64,000 bases of DNA from Brachybacterium tyrofermentans (GCF_014897585.1 NZ_JABUXW010000005.1:124001-188000); one strand, 5' to 3'. Positions 33,208-42,550 are shown, counted from the first letter of the stretch. Program-made: numbers and translations. The notes: a model not told the origin generated them from the letters alone.

Positions 33208-34047
33208 ATGTCCCGTACCTACGTCGTCACCGGCGCCGACTCCGGCATCGGCCGCACCACCGCCCAGATCCTCACCGCGCGCGGCGACACCGTGATCGGC
33301 GTCGACCTGCGCGACGTCGAGGTCTCCGGCGACCTCTCCACGCCTGAAGGCCGCGTCGCCGCCGCCGAGGAGGCCACCCGCCTCGCCGGGGCCACCGTCG
33401 ACGCCGTCATCGCCTGCGCGGGCCTGTCGATCCCGAAGCCGATCACGGCGACGGTGAACTACTTCGGCATGACGGAGTTCCTCGAGGCCATGCAGCCGGC
33501 TCTCGCCCGCTCCGAGGCACCCCGCGTCTCCCTGGTGTCCTCGATGGCCTCGATGCAGCCCGTGGTCCCGGCCCTCGTGGACGCGCTGCTCGCGGATGAC
33601 GAGATCGCGGCTCACGAGATCGCGACCCGCATGGCCGAGGACGCCCGCCTCGCGAACGTCATCTACCCCTCGTCCAAGCGCGCCATCTCCCGCTGGGTGC
33701 GGCGCGAGGCGCCCAGCGCCCGCTGGGCCGGGGCCGGCATCCCGGTCAATGCCGTCGCCCCCGGCACTGTCGTCACCCCGATGACGACGGATCTCCTGGC
33801 CAGCGAGACGGGCAGGACGATGACCGATGCGTATGTGCCCATGCCGCTGAACGGCCATCAGGGTCCGGAATCCATCGCGAACCTGCTGATCTGGCTGACC
33901 TCGGTCGAGAACAGCCATTGCGCCGGGCAGACCATCTACTGCGACGGCGGCGCCGACGTGGTGCTGCGCGGCGATGACGTGTGGTCCTGGAACGACGAGA
34001 CGACGCGAGAGACCTTCGCCGAGATCGGGGCAGGACTGCGCCGCTGA
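33208..34047 (+). CDS. SDR oxidoreductase, 3-alpha-hydroxysteroid dehydrogenase-like
   Basis: A 279-residue short-chain dehydrogenase/reductase. The cofactor loop is VTGADSGIGRTTA (7-19), the catalytic Ser is in VSSMASM (S112), and Tyr153 and Lys157 form YPSSK. The long insertion between Ser and Tyr (PALVDALLADDEIAAHEIATRM) is typical of 3-alpha-HSD/carbonyl reductase relatives. The substrate could be a steroid, carbonyl or xenobiotic. The gene follows a MarR regulator and has AAAGGAC before the start; the leader holds two near-repeats (gacccactgacc, gacccgctgaccc). Confidence 0.87.
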   Translation: MSRTYVVTGADSGIGRTTAQILTARGDTVIGVDLRDVEVSGDLSTPEGRVAAAEEATRLAGATVDAVIACAGLSIPKPITATVNYFGMTEFLEAMQPALARSEAPRVSLVSSMASMQPVVPALVDALLADDEIAAHEIATRMAEDARLANVIYPSSKRAISRWVRREAPSARWAGAGIPVNAVAPGTVVTPMTTDLLASETGRTMTDAYVPMPLNGHQGPESIANLLIWLTSVENSHCAGQTIYCDGGADVVLRGDDVWSWNDETTRETFAEIGAGLRR

Positions 34048-34080
34048 CCTGCCCGTATTCCTGGTCTGCCCGCCCTGGCC

Positions 34081-34731
34081 TCAGGCGGCCTGCGCCTGCT
34101 CGGCGATCTTCTTCGTGTTCTGAGCGGTGCGAACCGTCGCGACGCTGAACTCGAGACCCAGACGCATCGCGATCAGCGCGATGACCGAGGGGATCCAGCC
34201 GAACACGATCGCGAGGATCAGGGGCACGGCGTTGAAGCTCGACTCCCCGTAGAAGCTGTTGAAGCTGCCCAGCATCGCGCCGAACATGATGCCGCAGAGG
34301 ATCTGTCCCAGCCACAGCAGGAGCGCGACCACGAACGCCACGATGTACAGGAAGGCCGAGAACTTCACCGTGATGAAGTGGGTGAACGTGAAGTCGAACA
34401 GGGCGCGGAAGAAGCCCGCCTCGCCGTCCTGCTTCGGTGCGGGGACCCAGGACGGGTCCTGAGGGATCTGCGCGCCGGCGGCCGGCGAGCCCTGGCCGTA
34501 GGCGGGTGATCCCTGTCCGTACGCCGGGGAGCCCTGGCCAGACGCCGGCGAGCCCTGGCTGTAGACCGGCGCCGCCTGGCTGGGAATCTCGGAGCCCGAT
34601 GCTGCACCGGAGGCCTGCTGGTCCCCGTACGGCGAGGCCTGCTGCTCGGAATCGGCCCAGGGCTGGTCGGCGGAGAGGTTCTGCTCCGGATACGGCGAGT
34701 CGAAGCGGTCCCCGTCGGATGGGTGCGACAT
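34081..34731 (-). CDS. DUF4282 membrane protein with Gly-Ser-Pro repeats
   Basis: A 216-residue protein. Residues 1-100 are hydrophilic with a seven-residue repeat (GQGSPAY/GSPASGQ) rich in Gln and Pro. The rest has the DUF4282 pattern: GFFRALFDFTFTHFITVKFSAFLYIVAFVVALLLW, then MRLGLEFSVATVRTAQNTKKIAEQ. Two to three membrane helices are visible. Function unknown. I used ATG 34731; an in-frame ATG at 34752 also exists but lacks a clear ribosome site. Confidence 0.75.
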   Translation of the reverse strand: MSHPSDGDRFDSPYPEQNLSADQPWADSEQQASPYGDQQASGAASGSEIPSQAAPVYSQGSPASGQGSPAYGQGSPAYGQGSPAAGAQIPQDPSWVPAPKQDGEAGFFRALFDFTFTHFITVKFSAFLYIVAFVVALLLWLGQILCGIMFGAMLGSFNSFYGESSFNAVPLILAIVFGWIPSVIALIAMRLGLEFSVATVRTAQNTKKIAEQAQAA

Positions 34732-34955
34732 AGCGCGATTCACGTCCTTCATACGTCGATGGCTGGTGCGCGGTCCACGCACCTCGGTCCACGCGCGGAG
34801 AACGGTCCCCAACTGCTGGCGGCCCCCGTCGCACTGTCCCCACGAGAACTGTAGTGCGCCCCTCGACGGGAGGTTGCGGTCCTCCAGGCGCCGAGACCGG
34901 CAGAGGCGGCGTGTGGCGGACAGCTCCTGTCCTCGTCAGCGGGCATGCTGAGAAC

Positions 34956-35564
34956 ATGGCCGCAGAGCAGACACCGGATCCGCTCGTCCTCGCTGATCTC
35001 GCGGCGTGGCACGAGTGGTTGATGGAGAACGAGGGCTCGTCCGACGGGGTGTGGCTGATGCTCGCCAAGAAGGGCAAGGTCGCGCCGATGACGCTCACCT
35101 ACCAGGAGGCGCTCGAAGAGGCCCTGTGCGGCGGCTGGATCGACGGTCAGCGCAGGACGCTCGACGAGCTCAGCTTCCGCCAGCGCTTCACACCGCGCCG
35201 TGCTCGATCGCTCTGGTCCCAGCGAAATGTCGAGCTCATCGCGCGGCTCGCGACGGAGGGCCGGCTGCGCGAGGGCGGTGTCCGCGAGGTCGACCGGGCC
35301 AGGGCCGACGGACGCTGGGGACGCGCCTACGCCGGTCCCGCCACGGCGGAGGCCCCTGCCGAGCTGACAGCGGCGCTCGCGGCGTCGCCCTCCGCAGAGG
35401 CTGCCTTCGCGCGGCTGGGTCGCACCGCCCGCTACTCGGCGCTGCACCCGATCCTCACGGCGCCGAGCGAGGCGACCGCGGCCCGCCGCATCGCCTCACT
35501 GATCGCACGTCTCGAGACGGAGCGAGCGCCGAGCCCGGCCCTCGTCGTGACCCTCTCGTCGTGA
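34956..35564 (+). CDS. YdeI/OmpD-associated family protein
   Basis: A 202-residue soluble protein. Hallmarks are EWLMENEGSSDGVWLMLAKKG, ALCGGWIDGQRR and RQRFTPRRARSLWSQRNVELIARL, the core of the YdeI/YdhG family. Members are linked to stress or bacteriocin protection, but the mechanism is not known. The family's usual length is about 190-200 residues, so the ATG at 34956 fits. It is divergent from the DUF4282 gene and convergent with the next one. Confidence 0.85.
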   Translation: MAAEQTPDPLVLADLAAWHEWLMENEGSSDGVWLMLAKKGKVAPMTLTYQEALEEALCGGWIDGQRRTLDELSFRQRFTPRRARSLWSQRNVELIARLATEGRLREGGVREVDRARADGRWGRAYAGPATAEAPAELTAALAASPSAEAAFARLGRTARYSALHPILTAPSEATAARRIASLIARLETERAPSPALVVTLSS

Positions 35565-35574
35565 CCCGATCGGC

Positions 35575-36828
35575 TCAGCGATGCGGGTACGCGGCCTCGC
35601 GGTCCTGGAACTCGAGGATGGCAGGGTTCCGGATCACGCCGTCCTGGATCTCGATCGCGCTGTCGATGGTCTCCACACCCGCCCAGGCGGAGGGGCCGGC
35701 CATGACGGTCTCCAGGAACGGGAGGAGCGCCGAGCTGTTCTCCCAGCTCGCCGAGTTCCAGAGGTACGACGGGCTGTGGTCCACCGCATAGTAGTTCACG
35801 CCGCCCGCCAGGCGCAGCATCGGCTCGTCGAACGAGGTGGGCCGGGCGAAGGAGAAGCCCATGCCCTCGTCGCAGGAGACGTCGATGATCAGGCTGCCCG
35901 GCGTGAACTGCTGCAGGTCACCCTCGTGCAGGTACAGCAGCGGGGCGTTGGGGTCCTGCAGGGTGCAGTTGACCACGATGTCGCTCTCGGCGAGGAACGG
36001 GCCCAACGGGACCCGGCCCTCGTCGGTGATGGCCGCGCTCATGTAGGGCTCGTCCTCATGGGCGAACTGGACGATGTCCACCGAGTGGATCGGGGAGGCG
36101 ACTGCGGCGACGGCGCGGTTGGTGAGCACTCGGATCTGGGTGATGCCGAGGGCGCCCAGCGCGGTGATCGCACCGCGGGCGGTGGCTCCGAATCCGATGA
36201 CCGTGGCGGTGAGGCGGCGGCCGTAGTTCCCCGTCGAGCCGAGCAGCTGCAGGGAGTGCAGCACCGAGCAGTAGCCCGCGAGCTCGTTGTTGGTGTGGAA
36301 CACGTGCAGGTTGAACGAACCGTCCTGGTTCCAGTGGTTCATCGCCTCGAAGGCGATGAGCGTGAGGCGCTTGTCGATGGCCAGCTGGGTGAGGTCGCGG
36401 TCCTGCACGCAGTGCGGCCATCCCCAGAGGATCTGGCCCTCGCGCATGGCGCGGATGTCCTCGTGCTGCGGCTTGGGCAGCGCGAGGATGTCGGCCTGCT
36501 CGAACAGCTCGGCGCGGCTGCAGATCCGGCCCACGTGCGGGGCGAGCTCGGAATCGGGGATGCCGAAGCGCTCGCCGTAGCCCGCCTCGAGGAGGATCCT
36601 GCTGCGCAGCTCGGCGGGGATCCGGCCGAGGTGCGCGGGGTGGATCGGCACCCGCCACTCGTCCGTCTTGCGGGAGAATCCGAAGACTCCGAGGGTGAAC
36701 GCGGGGTCCGTCGTCGGTCCGCTCCGGTCGCTCTCGATGTCCTGGGTGATCTGGTCGTTCTGGCGTGGCAGCACGTGCGTCCGATCCTGGGCACCCGGTG
36801 GCACCCCTAGATCCTGACCATAGATCAT
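35575..36828 (-). CDS. N5-(carboxyethyl)ornithine synthase-like dehydrogenase
   Basis: A 417-residue relative of alanine dehydrogenase and N5-(carboxyethyl)ornithine synthase. The start of homology is FTLGVFGFSRKTDEWRVPIHPAHL (split in the family as GVxGxSRK and IHPxHL). The NAD-binding motif is TATVIGFGATARGAITAL, preceded by the substrate-binding AFEAMNHWNQDG. These enzymes make opine-like amino acids from pyruvate and a basic amino acid with NAD(P)H. The true start may be later than 36828: family members begin close to the TLGV segment at about residue 46. A standalone gene. Confidence 0.75.
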   Translation of the reverse strand: MIYGQDLGVPPGAQDRTHVLPRQNDQITQDIESDRSGPTTDPAFTLGVFGFSRKTDEWRVPIHPAHLGRIPAELRSRILLEAGYGERFGIPDSELAPHVGRICSRAELFEQADILALPKPQHEDIRAMREGQILWGWPHCVQDRDLTQLAIDKRLTLIAFEAMNHWNQDGSFNLHVFHTNNELAGYCSVLHSLQLLGSTGNYGRRLTATVIGFGATARGAITALGALGITQIRVLTNRAVAAVASPIHSVDIVQFAHEDEPYMSAAITDEGRVPLGPFLAESDIVVNCTLQDPNAPLLYLHEGDLQQFTPGSLIIDVSCDEGMGFSFARPTSFDEPMLRLAGGVNYYAVDHSPSYLWNSASWENSSALLPFLETVMAGPSAWAGVETIDSAIEIQDGVIRNPAILEFQDREAAYPHR

Positions 36829-36942
36829 CGCGCCAAACCCGCCTCCGGGAGCGGGCGGAGGCAGAGTCGGTGACCTCGAGTGCGGCCGAGGAGGCGTTCT
36901 CCGTGCTGCGTACGTGCTCCACGGTCGCACTCGAGGGGCGGG

Positions 36943-37320
36943 TCAGGCGCTGATGCGGGCCACCAGGTCGATCTCGACCAGGATGTTCGCGAGCTGCGAG
37001 CCGACCGTGGTGCGCACGGGGAACGGCTCGGAGAAGAACTCGCGGTAGGCGGCGTTGAACTCCTGGAAGTCGGCGAGGTCCGCCAGGTGCACGGTGGTCT
37101 TCAGGGCGTCGTCCAGGGTGGCCCCGCGCTCGGCGAGCACCGCCTGGATGTTGCGCAGCACCTGGCGGGTCTGCTCGCCGACGTCGGAGGAGACCTCGCC
37201 GGTGGCCGGATCCTGCGGGCCGAAGCCGGCGGTGAAGATCAGGTCGCCGCTGACGATCGCCTGGCTGTACGGGCCCGCGGGCTGCGGGGCGTTGTCGGTG
37301 TGGAGGGCTTCCTTGGTCAT
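36943..37320 (-). CDS. ridA: RidA family reactive imine/enamine deaminase
   Basis: A 125-residue trimeric deaminase. Conserved pieces are PYSQAIVSGDLIFTAGFG, QTRQVLRNIQAVLAERGATLDD and PFPVRTTVGSQLANILVEID, with the catalytic Arg103. RidA removes 2-aminoacrylate and similar intermediates made by PLP dehydratases and amino-acid oxidation. It precedes the N-acyl-D-amino-acid deacylase gene in the opposite direction to flow: the deacylase ends 73 bases upstream on the same strand, so all belong to one transcript. This fits clean-up of imines in amino-acid breakdown. Confidence 0.92.
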   Translation of the reverse strand: MTKEALHTDNAPQPAGPYSQAIVSGDLIFTAGFGPQDPATGEVSSDVGEQTRQVLRNIQAVLAERGATLDDALKTTVHLADLADFQEFNAAYREFFSEPFPVRTTVGSQLANILVEIDLVARISA

Positions 37321-37393
37321 CGTTCTCCTCGAGGTCGTGGGTGATCACGGTCAGGTGCGGGGCACGGGCCCCGCGGGGCCGACGGGCGGTCGT

Positions 37394-39052
37394 TCATCCG
37401 CCGTCGGAGTCATGGCCGCCGGAGCGGAGGGGGTCGGGCTCGGCGCGGAAGCCGGCCGCGGGACGGGCGTCGGGGGAGCGCGGGCCCGGTGCGGCGCGCA
37501 GGCCGCTGCCGGGGAGGTCGCCGGTGAGCCGGCCGCCGGAGAGGACCGGACGGCCCGCGACCAGCACGTCGTCGATGCCGATGGCCAGGGCGGTGGGGTC
37601 GTCGTAGGTGGCGGTCGCGCGCACCGCGTCCCCGTCGACCAGGGCGATGTCGGCGATGTGCCCGGGCAGGATATGGCCGCGCTGGCCGAGGTGGAACCGC
37701 TCAGCGGGCAGGGTTGAGAGGTGCTCGATCGCCTCGGGCCAGGTGAGGAAGCCGTGCTCGCGCACATAGGTCGCGAGGTAGGTGGCGAAGGTGCCGCGGG
37801 AACGCGGATGAGGATGGGCGCCGATGAAGATCCCGTCGGAGCCACCCAGGTGTCCCGGATGGGCGATCAGGCGGCCGAGGTCCTCGACCGGCCGCTGGTC
37901 GCGCACCGCCATCACCACGTTCACCTCGAGGCGGGAGGCCGCCAGCAGATCCAGGGCGGCGTCGATGGGGTCGATGCCGCGACGCTGCGCGAGCTCGGCG
38001 AGGGTGAGGCCGTGCGCCGAGGCGAACTCGGGGGCGACGGTGTGGGCGATCGTGATGAGCTCGGGCCACTCCGGCCCCAGGCTCGGATACGCGTCGACCC
38101 CCGGGAACCAGTCGCGGCGCAGGCGCTCCCGCTCGGCCGGATCACGCAGCAGGGTCGCGGCCTCCTCGGGGTCCATGGCGTTCACGGCGGGCGGCAACAG
38201 CGTCATCCCCAGGATCGAGCAGCCGCGCGTGTACGGGTAGGCGTCGAAGCTCGCGTCGACGCCCTGGTGCTCGAGCCAGGCCATCAGCCGGTCCGCCTCG
38301 TCGGCCCGGGTGTGGAAGTGGGAGACGTGCACGGGCACACCCGCGTCGAGGCCGATCCGGGCCACCTCCTCGACCCCCACCTGCGAGTTGTCCTCGTAGC
38401 CGCCTCGCATGTGCGTCACGTACGGCAGGCCGTCGGCGGCCAGCGGACCGCACAGCGCCGCGATCTCGTCCGCTCCCGCGTAGAGGCCGGGCGTGTAGTC
38501 GAGTCCGGTGGAGAGCCCCACCGCCCCGTCGGCCACGCCCTGCGCGACCAGCTCGACCATGCGGGCGATCTCCTCGGCGCTCGCAGGGCGGTCCGTGCTG
38601 CCGAGCACCTGATGGCGCACGGTGCCGGCGGGAACGAGGTAGGCAACGTTCAGCGGGGCTGCGCCGTCATAGGTCGCGAGCAGATCCGCGACGCGAGGCC
38701 CGCGGTAGGTGGGGTGCGGGCCGTTGATCGCCGCGAAGTACTGCGCACCGTAGGCGCCGTCTCCCGGCGCGTAGGAGACGCCGTCCTGTCCGCCGATTAC
38801 GGTCGTCACGCCCTGGCGCAGCAGGGCCAGCTGCACCTCGGGGTCGAAGACGACGCCCTCGGCGTGGGAGTGCGCGTCCACGAAGCCCGGCACCACGAGG
38901 CGGCCGTCGGCCTCGAGGACCTGCGCGCCCGCGGCGTCGGCCGGATCGAGGCGGCCCACGGCGACGATGCGCTCGCCCTCGATCAGCACGTCGGCAGCGG
39001 TCACGGAGCCTTCTTCGACGACGCGTCCCCCGCGGATCAGCAGTCTGGTCAC
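37394..39052 (-). CDS. N-acyl-D-amino-acid deacylase (amidohydrolase)
   Basis: A 552-residue amidohydrolase of the D-aminoacylase group. The metal-binding HxH is DAHSHAEG (His61, His63), with further family motifs GLSTGLDYTPG, VTHMRGGYED, HVSHFHTR and HPGHLGGSDG. It releases D-amino acids from N-acyl forms in the cytosol. The GTG start at 39052 overlaps the transporter stop (GTGA), so translation is coupled. A 45-residue C-terminal extension is Pro/Arg-rich. With a DauR-like regulator and a D-serine-deaminase-like enzyme nearby, D-amino-acid catabolism is likely. Confidence 0.85.
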   Translation of the reverse strand: MTRLLIRGGRVVEEGSVTAADVLIEGERIVAVGRLDPADAAGAQVLEADGRLVVPGFVDAHSHAEGVVFDPEVQLALLRQGVTTVIGGQDGVSYAPGDGAYGAQYFAAINGPHPTYRGPRVADLLATYDGAAPLNVAYLVPAGTVRHQVLGSTDRPASAEEIARMVELVAQGVADGAVGLSTGLDYTPGLYAGADEIAALCGPLAADGLPYVTHMRGGYEDNSQVGVEEVARIGLDAGVPVHVSHFHTRADEADRLMAWLEHQGVDASFDAYPYTRGCSILGMTLLPPAVNAMDPEEAATLLRDPAERERLRRDWFPGVDAYPSLGPEWPELITIAHTVAPEFASAHGLTLAELAQRRGIDPIDAALDLLAASRLEVNVVMAVRDQRPVEDLGRLIAHPGHLGGSDGIFIGAHPHPRSRGTFATYLATYVREHGFLTWPEAIEHLSTLPAERFHLGQRGHILPGHIADIALVDGDAVRATATYDDPTALAIGIDDVLVAGRPVLSGGRLTGDLPGSGLRAAPGPRSPDARPAAGFRAEPDPLRSGGHDSDGG

Positions 39053-40431
39053 GATCGGGCTCCCTCCAGGGCGTTCAGGCGGCCGGCGTCGGCCGTATCG
39101 GGGCGCATCGAGGCGGTCGCGGTGGCGACCGCGCCGATCGCGCAGATCACCACAACGTAGACGACCACGGGCCAGATCGAGCCGCTCGCCCATCCCACGA
39201 GCGCGGTCGCGATGAGCGGGGCGAGGCCGCCGCCGAGGGTGTTGGAGAGCTGGTAGCCGATGTTCACACCGGTGGTGCGCTGCTCGACGTCGAACATCTC
39301 GGTGAGCATGGTCTGCAAGGTGCCCTGCATGGCGATGCCCGGGATTACGAAGCCGATGATCATGCCCAGCCAGATCATGACCGGCTGGTGGGTGCCGTAC
39401 AGCGCGAAGGCGGGCCACACCAGGACCGCGAAACCGACGCAGCCGGCGATGTAGACCTGCCGGCGACCCACCTTGTCCGAGAGCGCGCCGTACAGCGGCG
39501 CCATCACGATCTGCAGGGCGCCCACGATCATCGTGCCGATGAAGCCGACCTGCGCGGGGACCCCGTCGGCCACCATGAACGCGAGGCCGAAGGTGAGCAC
39601 CACGTACCCGGCGATCGACTGCGGCAGGCCGATGAGGATCCCGAGGATCGCATTCTTGGGATGGCGCACCACCTCGCGCAGCGGCGAGGTCGCGGCGACC
39701 TTCTTGTCCGCGACGTCGCGTGTGTGCTGGGTGAACTCCTCGGACTCCTCGAGGTGGCGGCGCAGGAGCACCGCGATGATCGCGAGCACCAGGGCGAACA
39801 GGAACGGGATGCGCCAGCCCCAGGTCATGAAGAACGACTCCGGGCCCAGGCCCAGGCCCGCCATCATGCCGGCGGAGGCCACGTTGGCGATGCCGGCACC
39901 GCTGATGAGGAGCGCTCCGTACAGGCCGCGGCGGCCGACGGGGGCGTGCTCGACGACCATGGTCGCCGCGCCGCCCATCTCGCCGCCGACGAACAGTCCC
40001 TGGAACATGCGCGCGATGACCAACAGGATCGGGGCGGCCAGACCGATCGCGGCGTCCGACGGGATGAGGCCGATCGCGGCGGTGGTCAGACCCATGCCGA
40101 TCACGGTGATCAGCAGGGTGAGCTTGCGGCCGAAGCGGTCGCCGATGTACCCGAACACCAGCCCGCCGATGGGGCGCAGCAGGAATCCGACGGCGAAGGT
40201 CGCGAAGCTCGACAGCTGCGCGACGAAGGCGGAGTCCGACGAGAAGAAGACGGCGGGGAACACCGCCGCCGAGGCGAGCCCGTAGAGGTAGTAGTCGAAG
40301 TACTCCATGAGCGTGCCGATGGCGCCGCCCGCGATGGTGCGCTTCTGGGTGCTGCTGAGCGTGGCGGCGGGGCCCTGATCTCCGGGGATCGGGGCGTCCG
40401 GCTGCACGGTGACGCCTGGTATCGACGACAT
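39049..40431 (-). CDS. MHS-family (metabolite:H+ symporter) MFS transporter
   Basis: A 460-residue, 12-helix symporter. MHS features are GTLMEYFDYYLYGLASAAVFP, FAVGFLLRPIGGLVFGYIGDRFGRKLTL and the GLFVGGEMGGAATMVVEHAP loop. This family brings in small organic acids, amino-acid derivatives and osmolytes. Being coupled to the deacylase, it may import N-acyl-D-amino acids or related compounds; that link is inferred. The ATG at 40431 has GAGGAGGAC upstream. Confidence 0.87.
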   Translation of the reverse strand: MSSIPGVTVQPDAPIPGDQGPAATLSSTQKRTIAGGAIGTLMEYFDYYLYGLASAAVFPAVFFSSDSAFVAQLSSFATFAVGFLLRPIGGLVFGYIGDRFGRKLTLLITVIGMGLTTAAIGLIPSDAAIGLAAPILLVIARMFQGLFVGGEMGGAATMVVEHAPVGRRGLYGALLISGAGIANVASAGMMAGLGLGPESFFMTWGWRIPFLFALVLAIIAVLLRRHLEESEEFTQHTRDVADKKVAATSPLREVVRHPKNAILGILIGLPQSIAGYVVLTFGLAFMVADGVPAQVGFIGTMIVGALQIVMAPLYGALSDKVGRRQVYIAGCVGFAVLVWPAFALYGTHQPVMIWLGMIIGFVIPGIAMQGTLQTMLTEMFDVEQRTTGVNIGYQLSNTLGGGLAPLIATALVGWASGSIWPVVVYVVVICAIGAVATATASMRPDTADAGRLNALEGARS

Positions 40432-40464
40432 GCTGTCCTCCTCGACGAGCAATAGTTGACTGAC

Positions 40465-40494
40465 TGTATACATGGTTGACAGAGATTATGTCTA
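40465..40494 (-). promoter_or_regulatory. Promoter of the MHS-deacylase operon with TGTATACA
   Basis: On the minus strand TAGACA (40489-40494) and TATACA (40465-40470) are 18 bases apart. TATACA is part of the palindrome TGTATACA (40465-40472), and gttgac repeats at 40455-40460 and 40475-40480 flank it. A regulator such as the divergent DauR-like protein could bind here. Confidence 0.55.
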
Positions 40495-40516
40495 CCCCGG
40501 GTGTCATGATGTGGAG

Positions 40517-41332
40517 ATGACGGCCGAGCGCACCAGACCGAGCACCCCCGCACGCACCACGTCGAGCGCCGGGCCGAGCACCGGCGCCGCTGCCGAGTCG
40601 GGGACGGGGGCGGGCATGGCTCCGAGCGCCGGGCCGGGCGCGGCGGCGAGCACGGCTGCCGGCGGGCTGCCCCGGGCCCGTTTCGCGACCTTCGAGGACG
40701 CCTACCGCACGCTGACCCCGCTGATGGAGGCGATCACGTCGGTGGTGGGCTTGCACTGCGAGGTGGTGCTGCACGACCTGAGCCGGGGCGACCTCGACCA
40801 TTCCGTCGCCGCGATCGTCAACGGGCACCTCAGCGGTCGCACCGTCGGCGGGCCATCGACGAACCTCGGTGTCGAGGTGCTGCGTGACCAGAGCACCGAC
40901 CACGATGCCCACGGCTACCGCGGCCGCACCGCCGACGGTCGCGAGCTGATCAGCTCCTCGACCTACTACCGCGACCACGACGGAAACGTCATCGCCGCCT
41001 TCTGCATCAACGTCGATCTCACGCCGGTCCAGACCGCGATGACCGCTCTGGACGCCCTCCTGCCCACGGCCCGCGAGGACGTCGCCGAACGGCCGAAGGA
41101 GCTGGTGGGACCCGATATCTCGAGTGTGCTCGAGGAGATGGTCGACGAGTCCATCGCGCATGTCGGCAAGCCCGTGCCGGCGCTGACCAAGCCCGAGCGG
41201 ATCGAGGTGCTGCGCCTGCTCGAGGAGCGCGGCGCCTTCCGCATCAAGCGCGCCGCCGATCTCGTCTCCGCCCGGCTCGGGGTCTCCCGCGTGACGGTCT
41301 ACGGCTATCTCGACGAGATCCGCCGCGGCTGA
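40517..41332 (+). CDS. DauR/YheO-like transcriptional regulator with PAS-like domain
   Basis: A 271-residue regulator. After a 50-residue Ala/Gly/Ser-rich start comes the YheO-like PAS domain: LTPLMEAITSVVGLHCEVVLHDLS, DHSVAAIVNGHLSGRTVGGP, ELISSSTYYRDHDGNVIAAFCINVDL. The C-terminal helix-turn-helix is ALTKPERIEVLRLLEERGAF and VSARLGVSRVTVYGYLDEI. In Pseudomonas, DauR represses D-arginine use. It is divergent from the MHS-deacylase operon, its most probable target. A gtggag ribosome site touches the ATG. Confidence 0.85.
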   Translation: MTAERTRPSTPARTTSSAGPSTGAAAESGTGAGMAPSAGPGAAASTAAGGLPRARFATFEDAYRTLTPLMEAITSVVGLHCEVVLHDLSRGDLDHSVAAIVNGHLSGRTVGGPSTNLGVEVLRDQSTDHDAHGYRGRTADGRELISSSTYYRDHDGNVIAAFCINVDLTPVQTAMTALDALLPTAREDVAERPKELVGPDISSVLEEMVDESIAHVGKPVPALTKPERIEVLRLLEERGAFRIKRAADLVSARLGVSRVTVYGYLDEIRRG

Positions 41333-41436
41333 TCCCGGGGGAGTGGGGCGGGCCTGACGGGGTGTGCCGTCCGTACGTCCCGGTCCGTGCACTGCCGGCT
41401 CGACCATCCGATCAGCTGATGCACGAGCAGCTGCGA

Positions 41437-41488
41437 ACCCGCCACGCGGCCGATGCGGAGCAGAGAGCGCGTCCCTAGCGTGGCGGGT
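41437..41488. repeat. 11-bp inverted repeat before the membrane protein start
   Basis: ACCCGCCACGC (41437-41447) and GCGTGGCGGGT (41478-41488) are exact complements separated by 30 bases; the right arm ends at the ATG (41489). In RNA this would fold over the start region. The 156-base gap after the DauR-like gene holds nothing else I can name. Confidence 0.5.
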
Positions 41489-42550
41489 ATGCCTCACTCC
41501 GAGAAGACACTCCCCGAGAGGGCCCGACGAGACGCCCCCACCCATCGCGGTGGCCGCACCATCCAGATCCTCGCGGTGCTGGCGTTGGCCGGGATCGGTG
41601 CGGAGCTGCTGGCCGCGTACGCCGAGACCACCGGTGACCTCGGCGGCGTGGCGTTCTCCCTGGTGCTCTTCGCAGCGCTCTACGGGACTCCGGCACTGCT
41701 CGCCCGCGACCTCGCACGACGCCTCGGCTGGGGCTGGGGCTGGCCGAGCATGCTCTGCCTGTTCGCGGCGCTGGGGGTGACCCAGGCATGCCTCATCGAC
41801 CAGTCGCTGTTCTCCGCCGACTACGGCGGGTACGCGGGCTGGGCCGAGAACCGCGAGCCCACACTGATCCCCGCGCTGGGCTTCAGCGGATTCAACGCCT
41901 ACTCGTTCCTGATGGGCCACCTGGTCTACAGCTTCGCGGCACCGATGGCGCTCGCCGAGGCCTGGTCCCCACGGCGGGCCCGCACGCCCTGGCTCGGCCG
42001 GGTCGGCACGACGATCGCCGCGCTCGCCTATCTGCTCGCGGCGCTGATGATCCTCGGGGACGAGTCCTCGCACTCCGGCAGCGTGGCCCAGCTGTTCGGC
42101 GCAGGGGCGGTGGTCACCGCTCTGGTGGGGATCGCCGTGCTGTGCGGGCGCAGGTCCCGAGGGGCCGGTTCGCCGGCCGAGTGTCGCGATGGCCGCCGAC
42201 GGGTCCCGATCTGGATGGCGATCATCGTGGGCCTCGTCGCCGGGCTCGTTCCGGATCTCATGCCGCCGACGTGGCTCGGGACCGCTCTGTCGATCGCTGT
42301 CACCGCGGCGCTCGGCACCGGGGTGCTCGTGGCCTCCCGACGGTCCTGGTGGACGGGGCGGCAGATGGCGGCCGTCGCGTTCGGACTTCTCCTCGAGCGC
42401 GGGCTGCTGGCCTTCACCTACTACCCGCTGGCGGGTGAGGTGACGGCAGCGGCGAAATACGGCCACAACATCGTCATGCTCCTCGCAGTGCTGCTCGCCG
42501 GCGTGCTCGCACTCCTCCCGCGAGGCCACGAGCAGGAACGCTCACGCTGA
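41489..42550 (+). CDS. Uncharacterised polytopic membrane protein
   Basis: A 353-residue protein with about ten hydrophobic segments, opening with a 20-residue charged tail (PHSEKTLPERARRDAPTHRG) and then IQILAVLALAGIGAELLAAY. No enzyme motif is apparent. Two loops are of note: LFSADYGGYAGWAENREPTLIP between helices and the Cys-containing AGSPAECRDGRRRVP. The overall layout (YGTPALLARDLARRLGWGWGWPSML) resembles uncharacterised actinobacterial membrane proteins. Function unknown. It is 156 bases after the DauR-like gene and before peptidase E. Confidence 0.6.
   Translation: MPHSEKTLPERARRDAPTHRGGRTIQILAVLALAGIGAELLAAYAETTGDLGGVAFSLVLFAALYGTPALLARDLARRLGWGWGWPSMLCLFAALGVTQACLIDQSLFSADYGGYAGWAENREPTLIPALGFSGFNAYSFLMGHLVYSFAAPMALAEAWSPRRARTPWLGRVGTTIAALAYLLAALMILGDESSHSGSVAQLFGAGAVVTALVGIAVLCGRRSRGAGSPAECRDGRRRVPIWMAIIVGLVAGLVPDLMPPTWLGTALSIAVTAALGTGVLVASRRSWWTGRQMAAVAFGLLLERGLLAFTYYPLAGEVTAAAKYGHNIVMLLAVLLAGVLALLPRGHEQERSR

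Noticed and set aside
39053-42529. A long minus-strand frame running upstream of the deacylase
   Set aside because: It only extends the deacylase frame through the MHS transporter and DauR-like genes, and the added sequence has no recognisable domain.
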